Numbered from the stretch's first letter, positions 35,275-47,518 are shown. The stretch: 64,000 bases of DNA from Sanguinoderma infundibulare (GCA_032821775.1 JAVLRN010000014.1:558001-622000); one strand, 5' to 3'. The notes: generated by a model from the sequence alone, not told the origin. Numbers and translations are program-made.

Positions 35275-36176
35275 GAACACGACCATGTCGACCGAGTCGA
35301 ACGAGCGTAGGAGGTGGTAGAGTGGAGGCAGTTGCCATGCGACGTGCCAGTCGGTGTACATGAAATGGAGCTCCTGGAGTGCCATGACTGGATGGGGTAT
35401 TGGCGGCCTGGTAACAACCGGCGTCGCATCCTCCCATGAAAGGGTGGGAATGGTCCAAAATGTGCAAAGATTGATAGTAAGATGATGAAGCAACCTTACC
35501 TCTGAACGAATCTCATTCAACTCCTGTACATCGAGTGGCTCATTGTCTTCGTCCTCGAACTCGGAGGACGAGGAGTCGTCCAACTTGCCGCCTCCATCAA
35601 AGTCGCTCTTGTCGCTGTCCGAGCCACCCTCCCCTTGGACCTGAAGGGTGCTGCTGGGTTCAAGGCTGACACGACGGCGCTTTTGAACAGGACGAGCAAT
35701 GGAAGAGCCTAATTGATGTAAAGTACCACAGAATAAGTATCCATTTACAAGAGAGACGGGGACTCGAATGTCAAAAAGGACTTACTGCTGGTAGCTTCAG
35801 GCGTTGAAGATTGAATGTAGGTGACACTTGCTGGCACATGTGGCGAGTTCGAGTTCCACTGAGAGTACATGAAGTACACTGGGATGCAGTCTGGTTGTCC
35901 GATGGGGAAGAGACCGGGGATGGGGTGAAGTTAGGGTCAGATAGATAAAGAAGGTTGTCTGTGTGGATGGCGGACGGTTGCTGGCACGACAGGATGTCTG
36001 GGAGGGATTCTGTTCCACCTCACCACCGCTGTGACTCCTCTTAACAATTTCCTCAGTACCCTCATTGCAATGGAACCGAATGCACTTGAAATGTGTATGC
36101 AGATGCATCACCTCTCCACAGTCTTGCCTGCACTCTCGCTGGGCTCCAGCCGTAGGTTTTGAGACATACCTCATTA
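35275..36176 (-). pseudogene. hAT transposase, N-terminal and middle exons
   Basis: Minus-strand reading from about 36176: a His/Cys-containing part (HLHTHFKCIRFHCNEGTE) that fits the end of a BED-type zinc finger, an acidic linker (SDSDKSDFDGGGKLDD, SSSEFEDEDNEPLDVQ), then HPVMALQELHFMYTDWHV and LYHLLRSFDSVDMVVFEA, where the Gypsy inserted. I do not see the usual hAT catalytic blocks or an RCxAH motif, so the element may be an internal-deletion derivative. Exon borders are approximate. Confidence 0.55.
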
Positions 36177-36656
36177 CCCTCGACTAGCAGCCTCTCCTCC
36201 GACCCAACTAAAAGCCTTCCCGCCTCCAAGCACGCCAACGAGTGACCATTTGAACTGTTTCAGACTCATGAAAAGTGGGGAGGGGCGGGCCCCGCCCTCT
36301 CCACTAGCTACCCGCGATGGACCTAGGACGTTGGGCTGGATGTTCCGCAGCAAGCAGGGGTTGCTGATAACAACTTGAGGGATGTCTTCAACGACGGCAC
36401 TCGAGAGAAGCCCAGAGTGGGGAGGCATAAACAAGATGCATAATGATACAGACAGAGTACATATATGGACAGAAAACGGGCATTGAGAATGGGTAGACGG
36501 GCGTTGTTGGGTGTAGATGGGGTGTTCAAAGACGGCTGCCTGATGTGGGGAAATGTCCTTGGAGACGGGGCCGTGGGACCCATTCGAACGGGCCGCCCAT
36601 CTTTTTAGACGGACGCCTAAATGCCCGTTTTAAACGGAATGATGCCGAGCCCTAAA

Positions 36657-36828
36657 TTTGTAGACTGGCACTGTCTTCACAAAGTTTAGGAGCTACATTT
36701 TTATTTAAGAGCCTCCCCGTCAAGCCTATAGTTTTTTAGTATTTCCTCCCCGCCAAAAGTGCCCGAGCGTGACAATTTCCAGTCACGTGATGCCCCCCAT
36801 TGTGCTCTGGGCCAATCTTATATGGAAA
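36657..36828. mobile_element. TIR element, second half (split by hAT)
   Basis: Resumes with TTTGTAGACTGGCACTGTC and runs to GCCCAGAGCACAATGGGG (read from the end inwards, reverse complement) and the outer TA at 36829-36830. It matches the left half of the complete copy at 60997-61401 and completes the half at 21744-21995. Confidence 0.85.
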
Positions 36829-36830
36829 TT

Positions 36831-37530
36831 TATCTCGCAGGAACACAAAGTCGGCCGTAGTCTTCCCGGTAAGATAGCCAGCCACCCACTCCTTGTACTC
36901 CTCATCGAACCGATTCTGGTTGCGAGGGCATGGGATGAGGTTCAGGGGCACAAAGTCTAGGACGTTCCCATACAGGCCCTCCTGGCGCGTCCACAGCCGC
37001 TCGAACCAGGGATCGAAGCACACCATGTGCGGCCCGCAGAGCTTGGCGTGGGCCATCGCCTCAAGGAGGAACTCGCTCTTGAACACGTCCTCGTCGTGCC
37101 AGTTGTGGCTATGCAAGAAGTCCATGGCGGTCGCATGCCACTCGGTGCAGATGGGGTACTCCAGGAGCACTTTGACGCAGCGGCTGGCCTTGTAAACGTG
37201 GGGGATCGACCTGAGCTGGTCTGCGATGCTGATCGTCGCGGATTCGGTCTGGTCGATGCAGAAGAGGTCCATCCAGAACCAGTCGGAGCCGCAGATATCG
37301 GGACGACTGAGGATGGAGAGGATGTCTCGTTTTGCGGGACTCAGCTTGACGACCCCTGGTGACCGGTGAAGGCCAGACGGTGAGCTCGATCCTGCTTTCT
37401 GTGAAGTCTGATTCACGCACCAGGGCGACCGTCGACCACTGTGTCCTCGATTGTCTCGGGTGTGCCCCATACGTGAGAGATACGATGTAATTGTCCTCGG
37501 TGGTCGCGACCATCGAGTACGAAAGGACGG
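36831..37530 (-). pseudogene. HET-B, 5' fragment (exon 1 remnant and most of exon 2)
   Basis: Exon 2 is well preserved (WFWMDLFCIDQTESATIS, IPHVYKASRCVKVLLE, FDPWFERLWTRQEGLYG) until VFLRDKFPY, where the TA of the TIR insertion falls. Exon 1 has lost its start region, and one base is missing in the codons preceding SHVWG, shifting the frame. The gene was thus disabled by three independent lesions. Its remaining part is at 21147-21741. Confidence 0.85.
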
Positions 37531-38212
37531 CCACAGGCCTGCCAGCGTCCACGCGTCCTCGGATTTGAGGGAGCTGAGCGTTAACCTCGAGTCTTTCTGG
37601 ATCACAGTCCACGTGGATCCGAATCGACACGCGCACGGACTGTGCGTGGGTCACGCACAGTATGCGGCCCGCACAAACGGAGCAGACGTTTATGCCGAAG
37701 TCACTGCAGATTTTCGACCCCCAGGATTGGTTCGTGCATAATGGTACCCTTAGATGAGAGAGACAAAGCGTGAGCCTCAGAGCCTGCTTCAGAGTCCCAA
37801 TGTCCACTGTCAGTTGGACAAGATATATGCGTACACAGATAAGTACTCACATGCACATGCCAGCTAAAATGTTACGTGCTAGCTCCACAACACGGCTTGG
37901 GCCTGCTCCTTGCACAATACTAGTCCGGTGCTCTGGGAAGACAAGGACACCTGCAACGCATCTCTCTCAGCTGCACACTCGATCGTGATGATGAATACGG
38001 AGAGAGATGATAATATACAAGGTCCAACTAGTCCGAACACTATACTACACGAGAGGCCTACACATACCGGCGAATGACATCGAGGCACCATAAAGCATAC
38101 ATGGTCCCATGAACATACGCGGTACATGCATGATACATGGTGAAGCCAATCATCAGCCACCTTTTGAGAGTCGACACACGCCTACGTCGACAACAGGGTG
38201 ACCGCCAGAAAC
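37531..38212. other. HET-B 5' flank and eL8 downstream region
   Basis: The stretch 37545-37740 resembles the regions upstream of HET-C (about 45330-45500) and, more loosely, HET-D (about 52390-52560): minus-strand readings share SEDAWTLA and a CxxC-like ILC-THAQ-VR block. This may be a conserved 5' exon or leader of the HET family. The rest shows no gene. Confidence 0.4.
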
Positions 38213-39569
38213 TTAGAGCTTCTGCGCGTTCGCGACGGAGAGCGTCTGGCCAGCGGCCTTGGCACGCTTCCGTAGCATCTGAGTCGACTTCGAGCCACGG
38301 ATACCTCCACCCCACTGACGGCGCTGCTCCTCGTACTTGTCGGTGCTGAACACTCGCAGTCAATAAAACCTCGCGAAGAGTAGATACTGGACGCCACTCA
38401 CAAGTTCGCCTTCGCGGCGCTGACAAGGGTGGCGAGCTCACGCTGGTCTTCGCTCTTGACGTCCTGGAGGGCGAGAACGGCGGCGGTCTTCTTGTGAACG
38501 ACGGTGCCGAGACGGGCTTTGCTCTTGACGATGACATAGGGTACACCCATCTTGCGGCATAACGTAGGAAGGAAGACGACGAGCTCGATGGGGTCAACGT
38601 CGTGGGCGATGACGACAAGCGACGCCTTCTTGGCCTCGATCAGAGCAACAGTGTGGTTCAGCCCGTACTTGACGAAGAGAGGCTTCTTCGAGTCCTGCAT
38701 CGAAAACGATCACGCAATGCGCGAAATTCCGTGTACGAGCACGACGCACCTTGGCCTGAGCCGCCTTCTCCTCCGCGGTCGCCTTGGCAAGAGCGTCGAG
38801 ACGAGCCTTCTTCTCCTGCTTCGTCTCTGGACGGTACTTGTTGAGGAGCTTGAACAGCTGCGTGGCAGTGTTCTTGTCGAGCGTGTGCGAGAATTGGGCG
38901 ATGGCGGGGGGAACCTTGAGGCGCTGGCTGAGGATGACCTTCTGGCGCTGCAGGCGGACGTATTCCGGCCACTTCACGAAGCGGGTAAGGTCTTTCTTGG
39001 GTTGTATGTCTTGGCCTGCACCCGCGACCCGCGACAATGAGAATCGATGCGAGAAAATGCATGACGCGAGGAAGAATCGTACCAATGCCGAAGTTCTTGG
39101 CACTAGCCTCAAAGAGAGGGTTCTTCTGGGTCTTCGAGCCCGCCTTCGAGCCGAACGGCGCGGAGGCTGGCTTCTTGCCGGATCCTTTGGTGGCCTTGGG
39201 CTGGTCATTGAGACGAGGCAATCAGCATGGCATGTTCTGGCAGCATGAAGAAGCCGCCGCCATCGATGTGCACCCGGAGCTCTAACGCCCACACCTGCCC
39301 GCCAGTCAAGACGGGCAGATGCGAGCCCAGCAACCGCTCTGCGTCATTGCGACCCTCCTACAGGCGCACGAAGGGAAGCTCAGCTAGAGCACAATCTTGC
39401 TAGTGCGGAAAGACCCTGCCTACGGACCAAGCATAGACGTTACAACACACACAATAAGTCATCCAAACTGCAGACGCACCCATCCATCCTACATCCCTCA
39501 CTCTGGCAGGATCTTCCGATGCTCCGTGTGCACCCCGATGTTCGACGGTCGCGTATGTTGGCTCACCAT
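38213..39569 (-). CDS. RPL8: 60S ribosomal protein eL8 (L8/L7a)
   Basis: Large-subunit ribosomal protein. Exon 1 appears to be just the start codon (CAATG followed by GTGAGC at 39566); after a 366-bp intron exon 2 continues [18 protein letters not shown] and [14 protein letters not shown]. Later exons read [103 protein letters not shown] and [15 protein letters not shown], ending NAQKLstop at 38213. The L7Ae RNA-binding core is complete and the length fits the family at about 260 residues. The single-codon first exon with a long first intron is common in fungal ribosomal genes; the start is inferred from splice sites and the resulting MPKATK N-terminus. Confidence 0.92.
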
Positions 39570-42500
39570 TGTCGTTAGAGAGGGTCTTGAAGGTAACTTG
39601 AGGAGTGTCGGCTGCTGTGGGCTTGAGGATGAGACTTGACAAGCTTTCGTGCGCGTCTGCGACGCTTATAACTCCGCTTCAAGTACCAGGGTCCGACTGT
39701 GATTAGTTTAGACTCCGACTTAAATTGATTGGTCGCTTCCAACTTGGACTTCAGTCGCTTCCTGGCAGCATCGCTGGAACCTCGCTGAGAATAATCATCT
39801 CCTATGCTACGCTGATATGTACATCCTATTGTCGTGGAAACCTGGGCTGCAACGACAGGCTCCTGCCACATATCAAATCACCGTTTACGTACAGTACAGT
39901 CTGGGAAGTTCAAGTTTGTTCAATAAATCGAGCTCGAGTCCTTAAGCTGACCGATAACTGTCTACCTCGTGTGTCCAGGAATTTACTCAGTTACTCGCAT
40001 CTATTGGGGTGTAACTCCTTTCCTCAAGAAGATCGTCGTTCGGATTGTGTACCATTGCCACGGAAGCGTCGTGAGTGCGCTCCACGTTGCACCGTGCACA
40101 CGGACCCGCCATATTCCCGGTCCATGAACGAAACGATGGCAACCCCGAGACGCCAATATCATCAGCACGTCCCCGGATCCACCGCCGTTCCGGTGTGGTG
40201 TTTTCCCGCTGGAAGCTTGTCAAATAGCCGTAAGCTCTTGACACCTCTTCTTGCGACCGACGATGTGGTGTGCCAGGTAACCTATTTTGGTCGTCTAACC
40301 TCGAACATGCCCTGCAGCGCGGATGCTCTTTAAGCGTATGTTATCGGCGTTTCATACGAGACTACATGAGGGTACGCTACGATGGGAATAACATACTTGC
40401 GACCGCACAAGCGTCGCACCGGGCGGGTCATGGCATGTCACATCGCATTATCCGCAGTCCGACCCAGTCAGCGTGTCGTTGAAGCTAACCCTCTCAGCCT
40501 GATTGGTTTCTGCAGGGCTTTGCGTTGTGGGCCTCTTTTTATCCCTACCGTCCCCATGAAGACTGGGGGGTATCTTCTTGCAACGTCATCTGCCGCTGCG
40601 GCTTGCGCGCAGGCCCGAGCGAGCCGCTGACTTGGTCCCAAGTTCTACGGGGGCTCGGGGGACCTATCGTGCGCCGCGAATTCCGATCCTATCCGGACAT
40701 CATTAGCTTCTCTTCTACCGGTTACGGTCGCATTGCATAAGCACAGCATACATCGGTATCACTGAGGACTGCAAGCGTTGAAACAGCGGGTACGATCTCC
40801 CCAGAGGTTTACAGGCACTTTACAGGCACAGAATCTCTCCGACGACAGCAACGCTCCGCCCCATCCGGTCATTCAGTAAGTACGACCGTCCTGAAGAACC
40901 ACCCCATCCATAACCGCACGTTGCAGTTGCCCTAAACGACAACGCTGATCCCCCACATTCCACCCGCGACGGTTCTAGGGAGGCACGAAAAGAAGCAGAA
41001 GCCAACGCCACAACTGCGCTCCCTGGCGCGCCGCCGCTCCCTCCACCCCAACCGGTTCGGTTCTCCCGTGCCAATCCTTGCGGCCGCCACCACTCAGCAA
41101 GCGATGCGGACCCAACCGGGAGAGCTCTCGCGAGGCATGAGTACGTGGCACCCAAGGATGGCACGGGGTGCACCCCGGCTGGCGTGAATGCAGACGTCGG
41201 ACACGCTTTTCCTCAAAACGCAACAAGAAAATGAAGCGACGGCAAGCAGAAAGAGACGAAGAGGAGGAGAAGGAACGATAGAGAGCGAACGAAGGACTGG
41301 CCCTGCTTTATATCCCCCGTCTGCACGTTCGCCACCCCGGAGGTCCAACAAAGCCGGCGCGCAGCTGGGTGGCACCACGAAGGAATGGGATCCGGAGCCC
41401 GCGATGTGGAGCGGTATCCATGGCGGAGAATGGACGCACCCGCCTCGTGTACGGTTCAGACCAGACAGCTGCGGCGAAGACGAAGACAGGAGGGAGCTTG
41501 GGTTTTGCCACTGCGGACAGTCCTCCCTTTATACCAGCTCGTTCACCCGCGCAACGTGCGAATCTCGCCTTCAAGTTAAATTCTTGCTGCAGAATCCTGC
41601 ACCGGTCCTCGCGAGATCTAGATGCGCCCGCAGGACTAGGTTCTGTATATCCAAAGCCTGCCCGGGTGACGGCGTGTCGTGACAGCGTTCCGTATCGCGC
41701 GCGAGCAGTTGACGCCATCCGCCACCGAAGAAGCCTGAGCGGTCCAGGTCTCCCCGCGTTGACATACGTATTGAACGGTCGTGCGCCTGTGCTCGCCAAT
41801 GTATGTAAAAGGGAAACAGAATTCCGATACGCCTCCCGCGTGCCTCGATGGGCCCTCTTCCCCTTCCCGTGGCTGACATATGTTACTGCGCACATGCACT
41901 TGGGCGAAGCCCTGGTCCCTGCAAGACCCTTCCGACAAATCACGGTCCCATGCAGAGCGGCTCGCGCAGAGTGGCGGACTACGAATTCAGGGTCTGCATG
42001 CCCAGCATGCGCCGCGACGGTGGAGGCGCGGACGACCTATCAGAAAAGGTGGAAACGACAGCGAGCGCCAGGATCGCGAGACATGGTGCGAGAAAGGCGC
42101 TCTGGCACGTATGCCTTGTTTAGCTGTCGGCTGGAGGAGTCCCTCCTCCCGTACCTGTTCGAAACTCTCGCGAGCATGTGTTTCGTGGACGCCGAGGAAC
42201 AGGAAAAGGGATCGCCGGCCGAAGGATGGATGGGGGAAGGAGAGAACTTGGAAGTGAGTCCGTCTTTCGTTACGGGCGACTTCGGGGTTTGTATTCGTTG
42301 CGTCCCTGTTTCCATCACTGCTTCTCTTGGCGAATGTGACTGTGTGGGGTGATGCAGTTACTGTAGTTTGTATAGAGCGGACCTGGAATGCGATTCGGGC
42401 GGAGGACCTAGGGGGCGCGAGAAGACAATCACCGGCACTGGGGCGAGCCGCTGACGCCCCCTCAGCCTGAGAACATACAGCGCGTTGGGGAACCATAACG

Positions 42501-43338
42501 CCTGCTCGGAAACATAAGTAGATATGTAGCTCATCAATAAACCCCAAATCTGCTGAGACGTACGCAGCCAGCGGCGTGCATTATCTACTCCATCTGCCAT
42601 GCTACCGTATACGAGGTGACGGTGCTGCAATACAAGCACAAATATTAATATTCTTATCATCACGCTATCATGTTATGAATGAAGTTTGCTATCACCGCGA
42701 ACACTGAACGCAAAACAAGAAACGCACCGTATTCTGCAAGCGTTTGAAACGGGCCCCTTCAGACGCGAGACAGAAGAGGCTCAGGCACGCGCATGGACAA
42801 TACGCTTATCCCACATCGGAGGAACGACAGAGGTCATTCGCGGCGAGTGCACGTTCCCGAAACGCATACGCAGGGCCGTGCATAGCGAGTATGTTCCTCT
42901 TCCTCCACAAATCTCAATACCCATCCGCCGCAACGTGAATTGGCACCCAAATCTTCCGGGCCTGGCGGCCATCATACGCGGCGGTTCCTCCGCTGCATGG
43001 ACAGCGGACATGCAACGCGTATCCTACACAGTCACTCTGGTGAGGACGTTCAATCACTAGTACCGAAACCATTTGTCAATTATTGTCCAGCATATGGTGA
43101 GGATGCCAGACAAGGACGTCATGGAGGAACACATCAATAGGGCGAAGCCAGGCGTGGGGGTGCACCGCCGGGGCTGGTCGAGACCGTGGCAGATTCAGGG
43201 AGATGGGGTTCAGGGAGGGCGAGGCTGTGTTTGGGTTCTGAGGAGGGTGGTAGTATGGTAGTGGTATCGTTGTACCGTAAGATAACCTGCCCACAGACGT
43301 GAAGGCGCAAGGATAAATGTAAACCTCTATGCAGTGCG
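39570..43338. other. Gene-poor region, 3.8 kb
   Basis: No recognisable gene. Between 41180 and 42560 the GC-rich sequence keeps long frames open on both strands (the longest 41369-42352 plus, 327 codons, starting MAPRRNGIRSPRCGAVSM), but the composition is Arg/Ala/Ser-rich with no motif, typical of chance frames. Around 43050-43330 the sequence is the duplicated 3' flank of HET-C. Confidence 0.4.
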
Positions 43339-45261
43339 TCAGCGCGGTACCTCCCGGAACCGTTCTCGTGTCTGCCGCATGGCGTCCAAATATGCCTTCG
43401 ACGGGATGACAGTCCTCCCAATCACGGTGGTGGTGGCACCTGTCCTAGTTTGCGACGCGACCACGAATCCTTGATAGCCGGACAATCGCGACCGGATCAG
43501 CTGAAGATCCTGCGGCGGTCGGTGATGCGCTCCACGGTCTGCCCGGCGAAGCACAGCTAGAATTTCGCCGAAAGGGGTCGAGAGGATGCAAGGCGAGGCA
43601 TGGCGAAGGATGAGATCCGCCGTGGTTAGAGACGTTCCACATATCATGAAGACAAGGAATCGCCGGAGTTCCTCCCCGAAAACGGCCTCCGGGACGTCAT
43701 TCGCATCGTAAAAGTACCCCATACGTCTCATCTCCTGCCTGAAGTTCGCTACTTGATCAAACCACAGTAAGTTGTCCCAAAAGTACTTCTGGGCCTGCCC
43801 CCGCTCCGTGCGCATCTGATCCCTCGACATTCCCACGGATGGGTCGGTTGAAGGGATGAACTCCCTCTGCCTCTTGTAGTCCATCGTCTCCGTACACAGC
43901 TTGATGATGCGCGGCACGTCCCCTCGGCCAAGTTGTACATCCTCGACCGTGACCCGGCTGCACACGCAGTAGAGCTTTTCATCTTCGGCAGCTGATCTGA
44001 TGGGGGACCATGCTAGTGGGATGATCATAAAGCTGTCATACGCCTCGGTGACATCGTTCGGCTGCTCGACGATCCACGGCGCCATGCTCTCCGTTAGAGA
44101 CGTCGCTGCCGAGTCTTTCATCATGCCAGAGAGGACTTTCGGTACGATGCGATACCGTTGTCGAACTGGAGCCTGACTGATTGCATCGGCCACCAGTTCC
44201 GGGAACGTCATCGTCCGCGTGCTGGGGGGAGGGATGTAGCCGGCGACGTCGGGGAATACAGCGAGGACATAGTCACGGCGTTTGGTGGTCATCCGTCCGC
44301 TTCTCCATGCCGTGTGAAGTGGCTCGTATGTCGCAGCAGGACCAATCGCACCGCCGTACGTCGCCATGTCAAGGTGACGCCTACCCATGTCACAGTTCGT
44401 CAGCCCAACTCGAGAACAGGAATGATGTGCTAACGGACGCACCGGTAGACAAGATCTACATGTGGCTTTCCCAAGGAGTCCCTGGGCTTGGTGGAGTCCT
44501 CGACCCCATGATACGTGAGTTTATCGATGAGGAACTGAATGACGAGGGCACTCTTCGTGATAAAATAGTCATTCATCCACCTCTTGTACTGCCTGTCAAA
44601 CCGATTTTGCTTGTGAGGGCATGGGATGAGGTTGAGGGGCACGATGTCCAGGACCTTCCCATACAGACCCTCCTGGCGCGTCCACAGTCGCTCGAACCAG
44701 GGATCAAAGCAAACCATGTGCGGTCCGCAGCGCTCGCTATGGTCCATCCCCTTGAGGACGAACTCGAGCTTCATGATGTGCTCGTCGTCACAGTTGTCGC
44801 TGTTCAGAAGGTCCATGACGGTCGCATGCCACTCGGTGCAGATGGGGTGCTCCAGGAGTACTTTGACGTAGCGGCTCGACTTGTAGACGTGGGGGATCGA
44901 CATGAGCTGGTCCGCGATAGTGATGGTGGCGGATTCGGTCTGGTCGATGCAGAATAGGTCCATCCAGAACCAGTCGAAGCCACAGATGTCGGGACGACTG
45001 AGGATGGAGAGGATGTCTCGTTTTGCGGGACTCAGCTTGACAACCCCTGATGAAGACCGTACGGTGAGCTCGATCCCGATTTATGTGAAGTCTGATTCAC
45101 GCACCGGGGTGACCGTCGACCTCTGTGTCCTTGACCGTCTCGGGTGTGCCCCATACGTGAGAGATCGCGACGTAGTCGTCGTCGGTGGTCGCATTTGGCT
45201 TCTGCTCGAGATACAGGGAGTGATCTGCCCTCTGAGTGACACGAACGAGGGATATGCGCAT
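43339..45261 (-). CDS. HET-domain protein (HET-C), apparently intact
   Basis: Three exons with the same structure as HET-A. Exon 1 is MRISLVRVTQRADHSLYL to ISHVWGTPETVKDTEVDGHP, then a short intron starting GTGCGT. That intron contains an in-frame TAA, which is harmless because it is spliced out. Exon 2 carries WFWMDLFCIDQTESATIT, IPHVYKSSRYVKVLLE and FDPWFERLWTRQEGLYG; exon 3 (RRHLDMATYGGAIGPA to FREVPR) is about 340 residues. No lesion is seen. The role is presumably in allorecognition or programmed cell death. A BTB gene lies just upstream on the same strand. Confidence 0.83.
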
Positions 45262-46049
45262 GGTGTAATGTTGTAGCAACGAGGAAGGGGATTTGCTAGG
45301 CGAAGACGACGGGACGGAAGTTGGGAGGCCACAGGCGTGCCAGCGTCCACGCGTCCTCGGATTTGAGGGAGCTGTGCGTTAACCTTAAGTGAGTCTTTCT
45401 GGATCGCAGTCCACGTTAATCCGAATCGACAAGCGCACGAACTGTGCGTTGGTCGCGCACAGCATGCGGCCCGCACAAACGGAGCTTGTAGATGCTTTCC
45501 GCCGAAGTCGCTGCAGATTTTCTACCTCCAACATTGATTTGCGCATAAAGATATTAGATGAGGGTGACAGAGTTGAGGACATTAACCGTTTTATTCTCTT
45601 TACATATCCAATTCGTATCTCGCCCGATCCCACTCTGACCGATTTGCGTATGGCGTCGACCCCGAAAGGATAAATAGCGCAGTCAACGACTCAACCTTCC
45701 ACACCTTGAAGTACTCGGGCAACCGCTCCTACAGCTCGCGCCGTGCCTCCCGGAGCTTTGCCGCAGACCGGGTTCGCAGTGGGGGGCAGAAACTTTGCTA
45801 GCTCTCCCCCCGAACCCCGGTACCGTCGTGTAATTGAGGCCGTCCTTCAAGGCCTTGCACGGTCTCGGATGTTAGAGGATACCTCACGGAAAACGCAGGA
45901 GAACACGCGCCACAGGGGAGTGTAGCACAAGTACTCCTGCGATTTTCGCTCGTCCTCGACATCTGCGCGCACGTCCATCGGGATCTCAGCGTCTTCCCAC
46001 TCGGTCAGGTAAGTGTGCAAGGCTAAGATGTGGTGAACATGTTTTCATC

Positions 46050-46947
46050 CTACTGGACGTCGGCGGCATACTCGGCGAGCATCTTCATGTCACGGAGGAG
46101 ATGCGAGAGGCCCGCGCCTTCGAGGCACGACCCGCCCGCAAGCAAGTCCGAGTCGGAATACGATCCGAGCTGTTTCAGCTCACGGGCGACATCCGTGCTC
46201 GCGAGATCGTGCCAGGCATCCAAACTCGAGCGCGAAGCGGATCGCGGGGCTCGGGAACGCACTGCGCAAGCTTCGTCGGAGAGGATGGCGCACCAAAGCC
46301 GAAGCTGGCCCCCCTGATCGCCTCGATCTCTGCTTCACGCCGGTCCCAGTCTTCGATGGTGAGGGGCCAGTCTTCCTTGACCTTTCGGACGAGATGGGCG
46401 TGAAGGGCGTCGACGAGGTATTTGTCAGCGATGCGAATGGTGGAAACTACCACGATGGGTGTGTCTGGGTCCCAGCTAGGAACACTGACTTCTATGTTGG
46501 GAGTTGAATAAGCGGGTAAAAACACGGACAGATGGAGACGTACGTTGGGTTGTAAATGAACGCGAACAAGCCCGACAGCGCCTCAGCCGTGTCTCCTTTC
46601 ATCTCTACCAAGGGCACATCGTCGTACTGCTCTCTGCGGGCCACGACTTCGAACATATGTGCAAAAACGGTCGATTTGTGTCGTAAGGCAGGCCTGTGGA
46701 CGCGGTAGAGCTGATAGTTGGGGGACGAGCCGGACTCGGAGTTCGGGTTGGCACTGGTTGACGAGACGTTGGCTGCGAGGACGATGTCGCCGTCGGAGAA
46801 GTATAGCTGCGGACGACGTTCTAGGATAGTATTTTCCAGCATCATGATCAGGTTATGTGCAAGAGGAGTGTATAGAGATGAGATGGAGTCGACAAGAGAA
46901 CAGTCGTCGTCAAAAGTCAAAGACTGGATGCCTTTCGGAGCGCTCAT
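46050..46947 (-). pseudogene. BTB/POZ-domain protein, probably frameshifted
   Basis: From MSAPKGIQSLTFDDD the frame reads RRPQLYFSDGDIVLAANV, NYQLYRVHRPALRHKSTV, FAHMFEVVARREQYDDVP and LVEMKGDTAEALSGLFAF, a typical basidiomycete BTB domain (adaptor for cullin-3 ligases or dimeric scaffolds). After a small intron (acceptor just before GTTCCTAGC) it continues VPSWDPDTPIVVVSTIRI and ADKYLVDALHAHLVRKVK. After LAQCVPEP the family sequence jumps to another frame and lacks about 30 bp compared with the copies at 61420 and 63300, so the C-terminus is damaged. An intact short product cannot be ruled out. Confidence 0.65.
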
Positions 46948-47443
46948 ACAATTGATCCGGCAGATTCCGTTGGGCAAACCGCAGACGGTCAACACGTGAA
47001 CAACTTGCACCATGACACCCACGCTCGCCCAATAAGTATGCAAAACGACTGGTACGGACTAGCCTGAGCTCAGGTACGTCCGTGGACAATATCACATTGC
47101 GCATCCTTATCCCACCTCAGAGGAGCATCTACTGCTTCCCTGATACGACAGAGCCGCATATACTGAAGGTATGTCCCCTCATCCTCCACAAGGCGCAATA
47201 TACCATCCGCAGCAGCCAACAATCTGCCATGGCCTCTTCCAGGCCCGGGACTTGGCTTCAACGTCCAGGGACACCTCTTCGATGCCATGGACAGACAACA
47301 CCCAGCGCCCGGCGCACAACCTGGCAGGGCCCTCACCGAACAATGCCACCTCGAAGTTGGCATCGCAAAACTCGCCAGGCAACGATGTCGGCACATGCTC
47401 CGAAGAGTTACTAGTCAGCTACTTCGATGCCCTCCACTACCGC

Positions 47444-47518
47444 TCTGATATGGCCTGGTGGCTATCATCATGTATTGCTTCTCACGCGATAGCTCGGGGT
47501 TCGGTTCCCGCTGTCGCA
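47444..47518 (+). pseudogene. tRNA-Glu pseudogene
   Basis: TCTGATATGG...CTCACGCGATAG..GGGGTTCGGTTCC..TGTCGCA follows the tRNA-Glu genes at 17884 and 54415 but has about 4 extra nt before the anticodon stem and mismatches in the acceptor and T stems. The anticodon loop TTCTCAC still shows CTC. It lies on the plus strand, opposite to the intact copies. Confidence 0.7.

Larger units (their letters stand above)
21996..36656 (-). mobile_element. hAT-superfamily DNA transposon, itself interrupted
   Basis: Both sides carry an 8-bp direct repeat TTTGTAGA (21988-21995 and 36657-36664) that occurs once in the intact TIR element at 60997-61401, proving insertion. The left end is TAGGGCTCTGCA; the right end reads, reverse-complemented, TTTAGGGCTCGGCA: imperfect inverted repeats of TAGGG type, as in many hAT elements, with two extra A on the right. 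Subterminal copies of AACGGG/CCCGTT occur at both ends. The transposase gene is on the minus strand. Without the nested Gypsy it would be about 2.1 kb. Confidence 0.8.

Noticed and set aside
41369..42352. 327-codon plus-strand open frame as a possible orphan gene
   Set aside because: All frames on both strands are unusually open here because of GC content; the composition is random-looking and no homologue pattern is visible. Kept only as a remark in the gene-poor region.
45061..45110. TAA in HET-C between exon 1 and exon 2 as an inactivating stop
   Set aside because: The position lies within the GTGCGT...AG intron conserved in all HET copies and is removed by splicing.
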